Source of the DNA: Oryzias latipes
Lineage: Eukaryota; Chordata; Actinopteri; Beloniformes; Adrianichthyidae
NCBI RefSeq assembly: GCF_002234675.1
Contig: NC_019877.2
Coordinates: 1 to 64,000 of the forward strand
DNA length: 64,000 nucleotides
Direction of reading: 5' to 3'
Shown: one piece after another, positions 1 to 13,572 of the stretch
Layout: the number at the start of each line of letters is the position of its first letter
Position numbering within the stretch: the first letter of the stretch is position 1
Program-made: the position numbers and the translations under genes
The notes under the pieces: model-generated
Told to the model about the DNA's origin: nothing
Seen by the model: only the letters and a program-made list of their open reading frames with translations
The model's database searches: none

Positions 1-3000
1 CATGATGTGTATAATAGCGTGTTGTTTGGAGTAGCATGATGTGTATAATAGTGTGTTGTTGGAGTAGCATGATGTGTATAATAGCATGTTGTTTGGAGTA
101 GCGTGTTGTTTGGAGAAGCATGATGTGTATAATAGCGTGTTGTTTGGTAGTAGCGTGTTGTTTGGAGTAGCATGATGTGTTATAATAGCGTGTTGTTTGG
201 AGTAGCATGTGTGTATAATAGCGTGTTGTTTGGAGTAGCGTGTTGTTTATAATAGGTGTTGTTTGGAGTAGCATGTTGTTATAATAGCGTGTTGTTTGGA
301 GTAGCATGTTGTTTATAATAGCGTGTTGTTTGGAGTAGCATGTTGTGTATATAGCGTGTTGTTTGGAGTAGCATGTGTGTATATAGCGTGTTTTTGGTTT
401 AGGTAGCATGTTGTTATAATAGGTGTTGTTTGGAGTAGCATGTTGTGTTATAATAGCGTGTTGTTTGGAGTAGCATGCTTGTTTATAATAGCGTGTTGTT
501 TGGAGTAGCATGTTGTTTAATTAGCGTGTTGTTTGGAGTAGCATGTTGTTATAATAGCGTGTTGTTTGGAGTAGCATGTTGTGTATAATAGCGTGTTGTT
601 TGGAGTAGCATGTTGTGTATAATAGCGTGTTGTTTGGAGTAGCATGTTGTTTATAATAGCGTGTTGTTTGGAGTAGCATGTTGTGTATAATAGCGTGTTG
701 TTTGGAGTAGCATGTTGTGATAATAGCGTGTTGTTTGGAGTAGCATGTTGTTTATAATAGCGTGTTGTTTGGAGTAGCATGTTGTTATAATAGCGTGTTG
801 TTTGGAGTAGCATGTTGTGTATAATAGCTGTTGTTTGGAGTAGCATGTTGTGTATAATAGCGTGTTGTTTGGAGTAGCATGATGTTTAATAGCGTGTTGT
901 TTGGAGTAGCATGTTGTGTATAATAGCGTGTTGTTTGGAGTAGCGTGTTGTTTTGGAGTAGCATGATGTGTATAATAGTGTGTTGTTTGGAGTAGCATGA
1001 TGTGTATAATAGCGTGTTGTTTGGAGTAGCATTTGTGTATAATAGCTGTTATTTGGAGTAGCATGTTGTGTATAATAGCGTGTTGTTTGGAGTAGCGTGT
1101 TGTTTGGAGTAGCATGATGTGTATAATAGTGGTTGTTTGGAGTAGCATGATGTGTATAATAGCGTGTTGTTTGGAGTAGCATGTGTGTATAATAGCGTGT
1201 TATTTGGAGTAGCATGTTGTGTATAATAGCGTGTTGTTTGGAGTAGCATGATGTGTATAATGCGTGTTGTTTGGAGTAGCATGATGTGTATAATAGCGTG
1301 TTGTTTGGAGTAGCATGATGTGTAAAATAGCGTGTTGTTTGGAGTAGCATGTTGTGTATAATAGCGTGTTGTTTGGAGTAGCATGATGTGTATAATAGTG
1401 TCTTGTTTGGAGTAGCATGTTGTGTATAATAGCGTGTTGTTTGGAGTAGCATGATGTGTATAATAGCGTGTTGTTTGGAGTAGCAGATGTGTATAATAGC
1501 TGTTGTTTGGAGTAGCATGATGTGTATAATAGTGTGTTGTTTGGAGTAGCATGATGTGTATAATAGCATGTTGTTTGGAGTAGCGTGTTGTTTGGAGAAG
1601 CATGATGTGTATAATAGCGTGTTGTTTGGAGTAGCGTGTTGTTTGGAGTAGCATGATGTGTATAATAGCGTGTTGTTTGGAGTAGCATGATGTGTATAAT
1701 AGCGTGTTGTTTGGAGTAGCATGTTGTTTATAATAGGTGTTGTTTGGAGTAGCATGTTGTTTATAATAGCATGTTGTTTGGAGTAGCGTGTTGTTTGGAG
1801 AGCATGATGTGTATAATAGCGTGTTGTTTGGAGTAGCGTGTGTTTGGAGTAGCATGATGTGTATAATAGCGTGTTGTTTGGAGTAGCATGTTGTGTATAA
1901 TAGCGTGTTGTTTGGAGTAGCATGTTGTTATAATAGCGTGTTGTTTGGAGTAGCATGTTGTGTTAATAGCTGTGTTGAGTAGCGTGTTGTTTGGAGAGCA
2001 TGATGTGATAATAGTGTGTTGTTGGAGTAGCATGATGTGTATAATAGCGTGTTGTTTGGAGTAGCATGTGTGTATATAGTCGTTTTATTTGGAGTAGCAT
2101 GTTGTGTATAATAGCGTTTGTTGTGGAAAGTAGCGTGTTGTTTGGAGTAGCATGTGTGTATAATAGTGTGTTTGGAGTAGCATGATGTGTAAAAGCGTGT
2201 GTTTGGAGTAGCATGTGTGTATAATAGCGTGTTTTTGGAGTAGCATGTGTGTATAATGCGTGTTGTTTGGAGTAGCATGATGTGTATAATAGCGTGTTGT
2301 TTGGAGTAGCATGTGTGTATAATACGTGTTGTTTGGAGTAGCATGATGTGTAAATAGCGTGTTGTTTGGAGTAGCATGTTGTGTATAATAGCGTGTTGTT
2401 TGGAGTAGCATGATGTGTATAATAGTGTTTGTTTGGAGTAGCATGTTGTGTATAATAGCGTGTTGTTTGGAGTACATGTGTGTATAATAGCGTGTTTGGA
2501 GTAGCATGTGTGTATAATGCGTGTTGTTTGGAGTAGCATGATGTGTATAATAGTGTGTTGTTTGGAGTAGCATGATGTGTATAATAGCATGTTGTTTGGA
2601 GTAGCGTGTTGTTTGGAGAGCATGATGTGTATAATAGCGTGTTGTTTGAAGTAATAGCGTGTTGTTTGAGTAGCATGATGTGTATAATAGGTGTTGTTTG
2701 GAGTAGCATGAGTGTTAATAGCGTGTTGTTTGGAGTAGCGTGTGTTATAATAGCGTGTTGTTTGGAGTAGCATGTGTTATAATAGCGTGTTGTTTGGAGT
2801 AGCAGTGTGTGTATAATAGTCGTGTTGTTTGGAGTAGCATGATGTGTATAATAGCATGTTGTTTGGAGTAGCGTGTTGTTTGGAGTAGCATGATCTGGTA
2901 TAAATAGCGTGTTGTTTGGAGTAGCGTGTTGTTTGGAGTAGCATGATGTGTATAATAGCGTGTTGTTGGAGTAGCATGATGTGTATAATAGCGTGTTGTT

Positions 3001-6000
3001 TGGAGTACATGATGTGTATATAGGTGTTGTTTGGAGTAGCATGTTGTGTATAAAGTGTGTTTGGAGTAGCATGTTGTGTATAATAGCGTGTTGTTTGGAG
3101 TAGCATGTTGTTTATAATAGGTGTTTTGGAGTAGCATGTTGTGATAATAGCGTGTTGTTTGGAGTAGCTGTTGTTTGGAGTGCATGTTGTGTATAATAGC
3201 GTGTTGTTTGGAGTAGCATGATGTGTATAATAGTGTTTGTTTGGAGTAGCATTGTGTATAATAGCGTGTTGTTTGGAGTAGCATGTTGTGTATAATAGCG
3301 TGTTGTTTGGAGTAGCAGTTGTGTATAATAGCGTGTGTTGGATAGCATGATGTGTATAATAGCGTGTTGTTTGGAGTAGCATGTTTTTATAATAGCGTGT
3401 TGTTTGAGTAGCATGTTGTTTATAATAGCGTGTTGTTTTGGAGTAGCATGTTGTGTATAATAGCGTGTTGTTTGGAGTAGCATGTTGTGTATAATAGCGT
3501 GTTGTTTGGAGTAGCATGTTGTTTATAATAGCGTGTTGTTTGGAGTAGCCATGTTGTGTATAATAGCGTGTTGTTTGGAGTAGCGTGTTGTTTGGAGTAG
3601 CATATGTGTATAATAGTGTGTTGTTGGAGTAGCATGATGTGTATAATAGCGTGTTGTTTGGAGTAGCATGTTGTGTATAATAGCGTGTTGTTTGGAGTAG
3701 CATGTTGTGTATAATAGCGTGTTGTTTGGAGTAGCATGATGTGTATAATAGCGTGTTGGTTTGGAGTAAGCATGATGTGTATAATAGCGTGTTGTTTGGA
3801 GTAGCATGATGGAAATAGCGTGTTGTTTGGAGTAGATTTGTGTATAATAGCGTGTTGTTTGGGTAGCATGATGTGTATATAGTGTCTTGTTTGATAGCAT
3901 GTTGTGTATAATAGCTGTGTTTGAGTAGCTGATGTGTATATAGCGTGTGTTTTTGGAGTAGCATGATGTGTATAATAGCGTGTTGTTTGGAGTAGCATGA
4001 TGTGTATAATAGTGTGTTGTTTGGAGTAGCATGATGTGTATAATAGCATGTTGTTTGGAGTAGCGTGTTGTTGGAGAAGCATGATGTGTATAATAGCGTG
4101 TTGTTTGGAGTAGCGTGTTGTTTGGAGTAGCATGATGTGTATAATAGCGTGTTGTTTGGAGTAGCATGATGTGTATAATAGCGTGTTGTTTGGAGTAGCA
4201 TGTTGTTTATAATAGGGTGTTGTTTGGAGTAAGCATGTTGTTTTATAATAGCGTGTTGTTTGGAATAGCATGTTGTTTATAATAGCGTGTTGTTTGGAGT
4301 AGCATGATGTGTATAATAGCATGTTGTTTGGAAGTAGCGTGTTGTTTGGAGTAGCATGATGTGTATAATAGCGTGTTGTTTTGGAGTAGCGTGTTGTTTG
4401 GAGTAGCATGATGTGTATAATAGCGTGTTGTTTGGAGTAGCATGATGTGTATAATAGCGTGTTGTTTGGAGTAGCATGTTTTTGTTTATAATAGGGTGGT
4501 TGTTTGGAGTAGCATGTTGTTATAATAGCGTGTTGTTTGGAGTAGCATGTTGTTTATAATAGCGTGTTGTTTGGAGTAGCATGTTGTGTATGATAGCGTG
4601 TTGTTTGGAGTAAGCATGTTGTGTATGATAGCGTGTTTTTTGGGTAGCATGTTGTGTTATAATAGCGTGTTTGTTTGGAGTAGCATGTTGTGTATAATAG
4701 CGTGTTGTTTGGAGTAGCCTGTTGTTTATAATAGCGTGTTGTTTGGAGTAGCATGTTGTTTATAATAGGGTGTTGTTTGGAGTAGCATGTTGTTTATAAT
4801 AGCGTGTTGTTTGGAGTAGCATGTTGTTTATAATAGCGTGTTGTTTGGAGTAGCATGTTGTGTATAATAGCGTGTTGTTTGGAGTAGCATGTTGTGTATA
4901 ATAGCGTGTTTTTTGGAGTAGCATGTTGTGTATAATAGCGTGTTGTTTGGAGTAGCATGATGTGTATAATAGCGTGTTGTTTGGAGTAGCATGTTGTTTA
5001 TAATAGCGTGTTGTTTGGAGTAGCATGTTGTTTATAATAGCGTGTTGTTTTGGAGTAGCATGTTGTGTATAATAGCGTGTGTTTGGAGTAGCATGTTGTG
5101 TATAATAGCGTGTTGTTTGGAGTAGCATGTTGTTTATAATAGCGTGTTGTTTGGAGTAGCAATGTTGTGTATAATAGCGTGTTGTTTGGAGTAGCGTGTT
5201 GTTTGGAGTAGCATGATGTGTATAATAGTGTGTTGTTTGGAGTAGCATGATGTGTATAATAGCGTGTTGTTTTGGAGTAGCATGTTGTGTATAATAGCGT
5301 GTTATTTGGAGTTAGCATGTTGTGTATAATAGCGTGTTGTTTGGAGTAGCGTGTTGTTTGGAGTAGCATGATGTGTATAATAGTGTGTTGTTTGGAGTAG
5401 CATGATGTGTATAATAGCGTGTTGTTTGGAGTAGCATGATGTGTATAATAGCGTGTTATTTGGAGTAGCATGTTGTGTATAATAGCGTGTTTGTTTGGGA
5501 GTAGCATGATGTGTATAATAGCGTGTTGTTTGGAGTAGCATGAATTGTGTATAATAGCGTGTTGTTTGGAGTAGCATGATGTGTAAAATAAGCGTGTTTG
5601 TGATTTTATATTGTTGTTTGGAGTAGCATGATGTGTATAATAGTGTCTTGTTTGGAGTAGCATGTTGTGTATAATAGCGTGTTGTTTGGAGTAGCATGAT
5701 GTGTATAATAGCGTGTTGTTTTGGAGTAGCATGATGTGTATAAATAGCGTGTTGTTTGGAGTAGCATGATGTGTATAATAGTGTGTTGTTTGGAGTAGCA
5801 TGATGTGTATAATAGCATGTTGTTTGGAGTAGCGTGTTGTTTGGAGAAGCATGATGTGTATAATAGCGTGTTGTTTGGAGTAGCGTGTTGTTTGGAGTAG
5901 CAATGATGTGTATAATAGCGTGTTGTTTGGAGTAGCATGATGTGTATAATAGCGTGTTGTTTGGAGTAGCATGTTGTTTTATAATAGGGTGTTGTTTGGA

Positions 6001-9000
6001 GTAGCATGTTGTTTATAATAGCATGTTGTTTGGAGTAGCGTGTTGTTTGGGAGAAAGCATGATGTGTTATAATAGCGTGTTGTTTGGAGTAGCGTGTTGT
6101 TTGGAGTAGCATGATTGTGTATAATAGCGTGTTGTTTTGGAGTAGCATGTTGTGTATAATAGCGTGTTGTTTGGAGTAGCATGTTGTTTATAATAGCGTG
6201 TTGTTTGGAGTAGCATGTTGTGTATAATAGCGTGTTGTTTGGAGTAGCGGTGTTTGTTTGGAGTAGCATGATGTGTATAATAGTGTGTTGTTTTGGAGTA
6301 GCATGATGTGTATAATAGCGTGTTGTTTGGAGTAGCATGTTGTGTATAATAGCGTGTTATTTGGAGTAGCATGTTGTGTATAATAGCGTGTTGTTTGGAG
6401 TAGCGTGTTGTTTGGAGTAGCATGATGTGTATAATAGTGTGTTGTTTGGAGTAGCATGATGTGTATAATAGCGTGTTGTTTGGAGTAGCATGTTGTGTAT
6501 AATAGCGTGTTATTTGGAGTAGCATGTTGTGTATAATAGCGTGTTGTTTGGAGTAGCATGATTGTGTATAATAGCGTGTTGTTTGGAGTAGCATGATGTG
6601 TATAATAGCGTGTTGTTTGGAGTAGCATGATGTGTAAAATAGCGTGTTGTTTGGAGTAGCATGTTGTGTATAATAGCGTGTTGTTTGGAGTAGCATGATG
6701 TGTATAATAGTGTCTTGTTTGGAGTAGCATGTTGTGTATAATAGCGTGTTGTTTGGAGTAGCATGATGTGTATAATAGCGTGTTGTTTGGAGTAGCATGA
6801 TGTGTATAATAGCGTGTTGTTTGGAGTACATGATGTGTATAATAGTGTGTTGTTTGGAGTAGCATGATGTGTATAATAGCATGTTGTTTGGAGTAGCGTG
6901 TTGTTTGGAGAAGCATGATGTGTATAATAGCGTGTTGTTTGGAGTAGCGTGTTGTTTGGAGTAGCATGATGTGTATAATAGCGTGTTGTTTGGAGTAGCA
7001 TGATGTGTATAATAGCGTGTTGTTTGGAGTAGCGTGTTGTTTATAATAGGGTGTTGTTTGGAGTAGCATGTTGTTTATAATAGCGTGTTGTTTGGAATAG
7101 CATGTTGTTTATAATAGCGTGTTGTTTGGAGTAGCATGATGTGTATAATAGCATGTTGTTTGGAGTAGCGTGTTGTTTGGAGTAGCATGATGTGTATAAT
7201 AGCGTGTTGTTTGGAGTAGCGTGTTGTTTGGAGTAGCATGATGTGTATAATAGCGTGTTGTTTGGAGTAGCATGATGTGTATAATAGCGTGTTGTTTGGA
7301 GTAGCATGATGTGTATAATAGTGTGTTGTTTGGAGTAGCATGTTGTGTATAATAGCGTGTAGTTTGGAGTAGCATGTTGTGTATAATAGCGTGTTGTTTG
7401 GAGTAGCATGTTGTTTATAATAGCGTGTTGTTTGGAGTAGCATGTTGTGTATAATAGCGTGTTGTTTGGAGTAGCATGTTGTTTGGAGTAGCATGTTGTG
7501 TATAATAGCGTGTTGTTTGGAGTAGCATGATGTGTATAATAGTGTCTTGTTTGGAGTAGCATGTTGTGTATAATAGCGTGTTGTTTGGAGTAGCATGTTG
7601 TGTATAATAGCGTGTTGTTTGGAGTAGCATGTTGTGTATAATAGCGTGTTGTTTGGAGTAGCATGATGTGTATAATAGCGTGTTGTTTGGAGTAGCATGT
7701 TGTTTATAATAGCGTGTTGTTTGGAGTAGCATGTTGTTTATAATAGCGTGTTGTTTTGGAGTAGCATGTTGTGTATAATAGCGTGTTGTTTGGAGTAGCA
7801 TGTTGTGTATAATAGCGTGTTGTTTGGAGTAGCATGTTGTTTATAATAGCGTGTTGTTTGGAGTAGCATGTTGTGTATAATAGCGTGTTGTTTGGAGTAG
7901 CGTGTTGTTTGGAGTAGCATGATGTGTATAATAGTGTGTTGTTTGGAGTAGCATGATGTGTATAATAGCGTGTTGTTTGGAGTAGCATGTTGTGTATAAT
8001 AGCGTGTTATTTGGAGTAGCATGTTGTGTATAATAGCGTGTTGTTTGGAGTAGCATGATGTGTATAATAGCGTGTTGTTTTGGAGTAGCATGATGTGTAT
8101 AATAGCGTGTTGTTTGGAGTAGCATGATGTGTAAAATAGCGTGTTGTTTGGAGTAGCATGTTGTGTATAATAGCGTGTTGTTGGAGTGCGTGTTGGTTTG
8201 GAGTAGCATGATGTGTATAATAGTGTGTTGTTTGGAGTAGCATGTGATGTGTATAATAGCGTGTTGTTTGGAGTAGCATGATGTGTATAATAGCGTGTTG
8301 TTTGGAGTAGCATGTTGTGTATAATAGCGTGTTGTTTGGAGTAGCATGATGTGTATAATAGCGTGTTGTTTGGAGTAGCATGATGTGTATAATAGCGTGT
8401 TGTTTGGAGTAGCATGATGTGTATAAATAGCGTGTTGTTTGGAGTAGCATGTTGTGTATAAATAGCGTGTTGTTTGGAGTAGCATGATGTGTATAATAGT
8501 GTCTTGTTTGGAGTAGCATGTTGTGTATAATAGCGTGTTGTTTGGAGTAGCATGATGTGTATAATAGCGTGTTGTTTGGAGTAGCATGATGTGTATAATA
8601 GCGTGTTGTTTGGAGTAGCATGATGTGTATAATAGTGTGTTGTTTGGAGTAGCATGATGTGTATAATAGCATGTTGTTTGGAGTAGCGTGTTGTTTGGAG
8701 AAGCATGATGTGTATAATAGCGTGTTGTTTGGAGTAGCGTGTTGTTTGGAGTAGCATGATGTGTATAATAGCGTGTTGTTTGGAGTAGCATGATGTGTAT
8801 AATAGCGTGTTGTTTGGAGTAGCGTGTTGTTTATAATAGGGTGTTGTTTGGAGTAGCATGTTGTTTATAATAGCGTGTTGTTTGGAATAGCATGTTGTTT
8901 ATAATAGCGTGTTGTTTGGAGTAGCATGATGTGTATAATAGCATGTTGTTTGGAGTAGCGTGTTGTTTGGAGTAGCATGATGTGTATAATAGCGTGTTGT

Positions 9001-12000
9001 TTGGAGTAGCGTGTTGTTTGGAGTAGCATGATGTGTATAATAGCGTGTTGTTTGGAGTAGCATGATGTGTATAATAGCGTGTTGTTTGGAGTAGCATGAT
9101 GTGTATAATAGTGTGTTGTTTGGAGTAGCATGTTGTGTATAATAGCGTGTAGTTTGGAGTAGCATGTTGTGTATAATAGCGTGTTGTTTGGAGTAGCATG
9201 TTGTTTATAATAGCGTGTTGTTTGGAGTAGCATGTTGTGTATAATAGCGTGTTGTTTGGAGTAGCATGTTGTTTGGAGTAGCATGTTGTGTATAATAGCG
9301 TGTTGTTTGGAGTAGCATGATGTGTATAATAGTGTCTTGTTTGGAGTAGCATGTTGTGTATAATAGCGTGTTGTTTGGAGTAGCATGTTGTGTATAATAG
9401 CGTGTTGTTTGGAGTAGCATGTTGTGTATAATAGCGTGTTGTTTGGAGTAGCATGATGTGTATAATAGCGTGTTGTTTGGAGTAGCATGTTGTTTATAAT
9501 AGCGTGTTGTTTGGAGTAGCATGTTGTTTATAATAGCGTGTTGTTTTGGAGTAGCATGTTGTGTATAATAGCGTGTTGTTTGGAGTAGCATGTTGTGTAT
9601 AATAGCGTGTTGTTTGGAGTAGCATGTTGTTTATAATAGCGTGTTGTTTGGAGTAGCATGTTGTGTATAATAGCGTGTTGTTTGGAGTAGCGTGTTGTTT
9701 GGAGTAGCATGATGTGTATAATAGTGTGTTGTTTGGAGTAGCATGATGTGTATAATAGCGTGTTGTTTGGAGTAGCATGTTGTGTATAATAGCGTGTTAT
9801 TTGGAGTAGCATGTTGTGTATAATAGCGTGTTGTTTGGAGTAGCATGATGTGTATAATAGCGTGTTGTTTGGAGTAGCATGATGTGTATAATAGCGTGTT
9901 GTTTGGAGTAGCATGATGTGTAAAATAGCGTGTTGTTTGGAGTAGCATGTTGTGTATAATAGCGTGTTGTTTGGAGTAGCATGATGTGTATAATAGTGTC
10001 TTGTTTGGAGTAGCATGTTGTGTATAATAGCGTGTTGTTTGGAGTAGCATGATGTGTATAATAGCGTGTTGTTTGGAGTAGCATGATGTGTATAATAGCG
10101 TGTTGTTTGGAGTAGCATGATGTGTATAATAGTGTGTTGTTTGGAGTAGCATGATGTGTATAATAGCATGTTGTTTGGAGTAGCGTGTTGTTTGGAGAAG
10201 CATGATGTGTATAATAGCGTGTTGTTTGGAGTAGCGTGTTGTTTGGAGTAGCATGATGTGTATAATAGCGTGTTGTTTGGAGTAGCATGATGTGTATAAT
10301 AGCGTGTTGTTTGGAGTAGCATGTTGTTTATAATAGGGTGTTGTTTGGAGTAGCATGTTGTTTATAATAGCGTGTTGTTTGGAATAGCATGTTGTTTATA
10401 ATAGCGTGTTGTTTGGAGTAGCATGATGTGTATAATAGCATGTTGTTTGGAGTAGCGTGTTGTTTGGAGTAGCATGATGTGTATAATAGCGTGTTGTTTG
10501 GAGTAGCGTGTTGTTTGGAGTAGCATGATGTGTATAATAGCGTGTTGTTTGGAGTAGCATGATGTGTATAATAGCGTGTTGTTTGGAGTAGCATGATGTG
10601 TATAATAGTGTGTTGTTTGGAGTAGCATGTTGTGTATAATAGCGTGTAGTTTGGAGTAGCATGTTGTGTATAATAGCGTGTTGTTTGGAGTAGCATGTTG
10701 TTTATAATAGCGTGTTGTTTGGAGTAGCATGTTGTGTATAATAGCGTGTGTTTGGAGTAGCATGTTGTTTGGAGTAGCATGATGTGTATAATAGCGTGTT
10801 GTTTGGAGTAGCATGATGTTATAATAGCGTGTTGTTTGGAGTAGCATGTTGTGTATAATAGCGTGTTGTTTGGAGTAGTGTGTTGTTTGGAGTAGCATGA
10901 TGTGTATAATAGCGTGTTGTTTGGAGTAGCGTGTTGTTTGGAGTAGCATGATGTGTATAATAGCGTGTTGTTTGGAATAGCATGATGTGTATAATAGCGT
11001 GTTGTTTGGAGTAGCATGTTGTTTATAATAGGGTGTTGTTTGGAGTAGCATGTTGTTTATAATAGCGTGTTGTTTGGAGTAGCATGTTGTTTATAATAGC
11101 GTGTTGTTTGGAGTAGCATGATGTGTATAATAGCATGTTGTTTGGAGTAGCGTGTTGTTTGGAGTAGCATGATGTGTATAATAGCGTGTTGTTTGGAGTA
11201 GCGTGTTGTTTGGAGTAGCATGATGTGTATAATAGCGTGTTGTTTGGAGTAGCATGATGTGTATAATAGCGTGTTGTTTGGAGTAGCATGATGTGTATAA
11301 TAGTGTGTTGTTTGGAGTAGCATGTTGTGTATAATAGCGTGTTGTTTGGAGTAGCATGTTGTGTATAATAGCGTGTTGTTTGGAGTAGCATGTTGTTTAT
11401 AATAGCGTGTTGTTTGGAGTAGCATGTTGTGTATAATAGCGTGTTGTTTGGAGTAGCATGTTGTTTGGAGTAGCATGATGTGTATAATAGCGTGTTGTTT
11501 GGAGTAGCATGATGTGTATGATAGCGTGTTGTTTGGAGTAGCATGTTGTGTATAATAGCGTGTTGTTTGGAGTAGCATGATGTGTATAATAGCGTGTTGT
11601 TTGGAGTAGCATGATGTGTATAATAGCGTGTTGTTTGGAGTAGCATGATGTGTATAATAGCGTGTTGTTTGGAGTAGCATGATGTGTATAATAGCGTGTT
11701 GTTTGGAGTAGCATGTTTTGTATAATAGCGTGTTGTTTGGAGTAGCATGTTGTGTATAATAGCGTGTTGTTTGGAGTAGCATGATGTGTATAATAGCGTG
11801 TTGTTTGGAGTAGCATGATGTGTATAATGGCGTGTTGTTTGGAGTAGCATGATGTGTATAATAGTGTGTTGTTTGGAGTAGCATGATGTGTATAATAGCA
11901 TGTTGTTTGGAGTAGCGTGTTGTTTGGAGTAGCATGATGTGTATAATAGCGTGTTGTTTGGAGTAGCATGATGTGTATAATAGCGTGTTGTTTGGAGTAG

Positions 12001-13505
12001 CATGATGTGTATAATAGCGTGTTGTTTGGAGTAGCATGTTGTTTATAATAGCGTGTTGTTTGGAGTAGCATGTTGTTTATAATAGCGTGTTGTTTGGAGT
12101 AGCATGTTGTTTATAATAGCGTGTTGTTTGGAGTAGCATGTTGTGTATAATAGGGTGTTGTTTGGAGTAGCATGTTGTGTATAATAGTGTGTTGTTTGGA
12201 GTAGCATGTTGTGTATAATAGCGTGTTGTTTGGAGTAGCATGATGTGTATAATAGTGTGTTGTTTTGGAGTAGCATGTTGTGTATAATAGCGTGTTGTTT
12301 GGAGTAGCATGTTGTTTATAATAGTGTGTTGTTTTGGAGTAGCATGTTGTTTATAATAGCGTGTTGTTTTGGAGTAGCATGTTGTGTATAATAGCGTGTT
12401 GTTTGGAGTAGCATGTTGTTTATAATAGCGTGTTGTTTGGAGTAGCATGTTGTGTATAATAGCGTGTTGTTTGGAGTAGCATGATGTGTATAATAGTGTG
12501 TTGTTTTGGAGTAGCATGTTGTTTATAATAGCGTGTTGTTTGGAGTAGCATGTTGTTTATAATAGCGTGTTGTTTGGAGTAGCATGTTGTTTATAATAGT
12601 GTGTTGTTTATGAGTAGCATGTTGTGTATAATAGCGTGTTGTTTGGAGTAGCATGTTGTTTATAATAGCGTGTTGTTTGGAGTAGCATGTTGTGTATGAT
12701 AGCGTGTTGTTTGGAGTAGCATGTTGTTTATAATAGTGTATTGTTTGGAGTAGCATGTTGTGTATAATAGCGTGTTGTTTGGAGTAGCATGTTGTGTATA
12801 ATAGCGTGTTGTTAGGAGTAGCATGTTGTGTATAATAGCGTGTTGTTTGGAGTAGCATGTTGTGTATAATAGCGTGTTGTTTGGAGTAGCATGATGTGTA
12901 TAATAGCGTGTTGTTTGGAGTAGCATGTTGTTTATAATAGCGTGTTGTTTGGAGTAGCATGTTGTTTATAATAGCGTGTTGTTTTGGAGTAGCATGTTGT
13001 GTATGATAGCGTGTTGTTTGGAGTAGCATGTTGTGTATAATAGCGTGTTGTTTGGAGTAGCATGTTGTTTATAATAGCGTGTTGTTTGGAGTAGCATGTT
13101 GTGTATAATAGCGTGTTGTTTGGAGTAGCGTGTTGTTTGGAGTAGCATGATGTGTATAATAGCGTGTTGTTTGGAGTAGCATGATGTGTATAATAGCGTG
13201 TTGTTTGGAGTAGCATGATGTGTATAATAGCGTGTTGTTTGGAGTAGCGTGTTGTTTGGAGTAGCATGATGTGTATAATAGCATGTTGTTTGGAGTAGCG
13301 TGTTGTTTGGAGTAGCATGATGTGTATAATAGCGTGTTGTTTGGAGTTGCATGATGTGTATAATAGCGTGTTGTTTGGAGTAGCATGATGTGTATAATAG
13401 CGTGTTGTTTGGAGTAGCATGATGTGTATAATAGCGTGTTGTTTGGAGTAGCGTGTTGTTTGGAGTAGCATGATGTGTATAATAGCGTCTTGTTTGGAGT
13501 AGCAT
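1..13505. repeat. Giant 34-bp minisatellite (dimer of 17-bp half-units)
   Basis: The whole left end is a tandem array with a 34-bp period. Each unit is two related 17-mers: GTGTTGTTTGGAGTAGC followed by ATGATGTGTATAATAGC (common variant ATGTTGTTTATAATAGC). Steps of 17 bp also occur, where the first half-unit is doubled. About 400 units fit in 13.5 kb, and the array continues past the left edge. It ends at about 13,505, 67 bp before a unc13d exon, so it probably lies in a unc13d intron. Neither strand codes: the long minus-strand reading frames (up to 474 codons) exist only because 34 is not a multiple of 3 and the unit lacks stops on that strand. Copies are clean from about 7,000 onward and full of single-base indels before that. 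Confidence 0.97.
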
Positions 13506-13572
13506 GCAGTAGCGTGTAGACTCATCGTCTGGCGCAGCGTTCGCTCTGAACAAAGTTCTCCGTTCCCTACAG

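Noticed and set aside
517-13386. Dozens of long minus-strand reading frames such as 2777-4201 (474 codons)
   Set aside because: All are translations of the 34-bp satellite in three equivalent frames; no start context, splice structure or protein similarity.
1-13505. CRISPR-like array
   Set aside because: The repeat has no unique spacers; units are contiguous, and the genome is eukaryotic.
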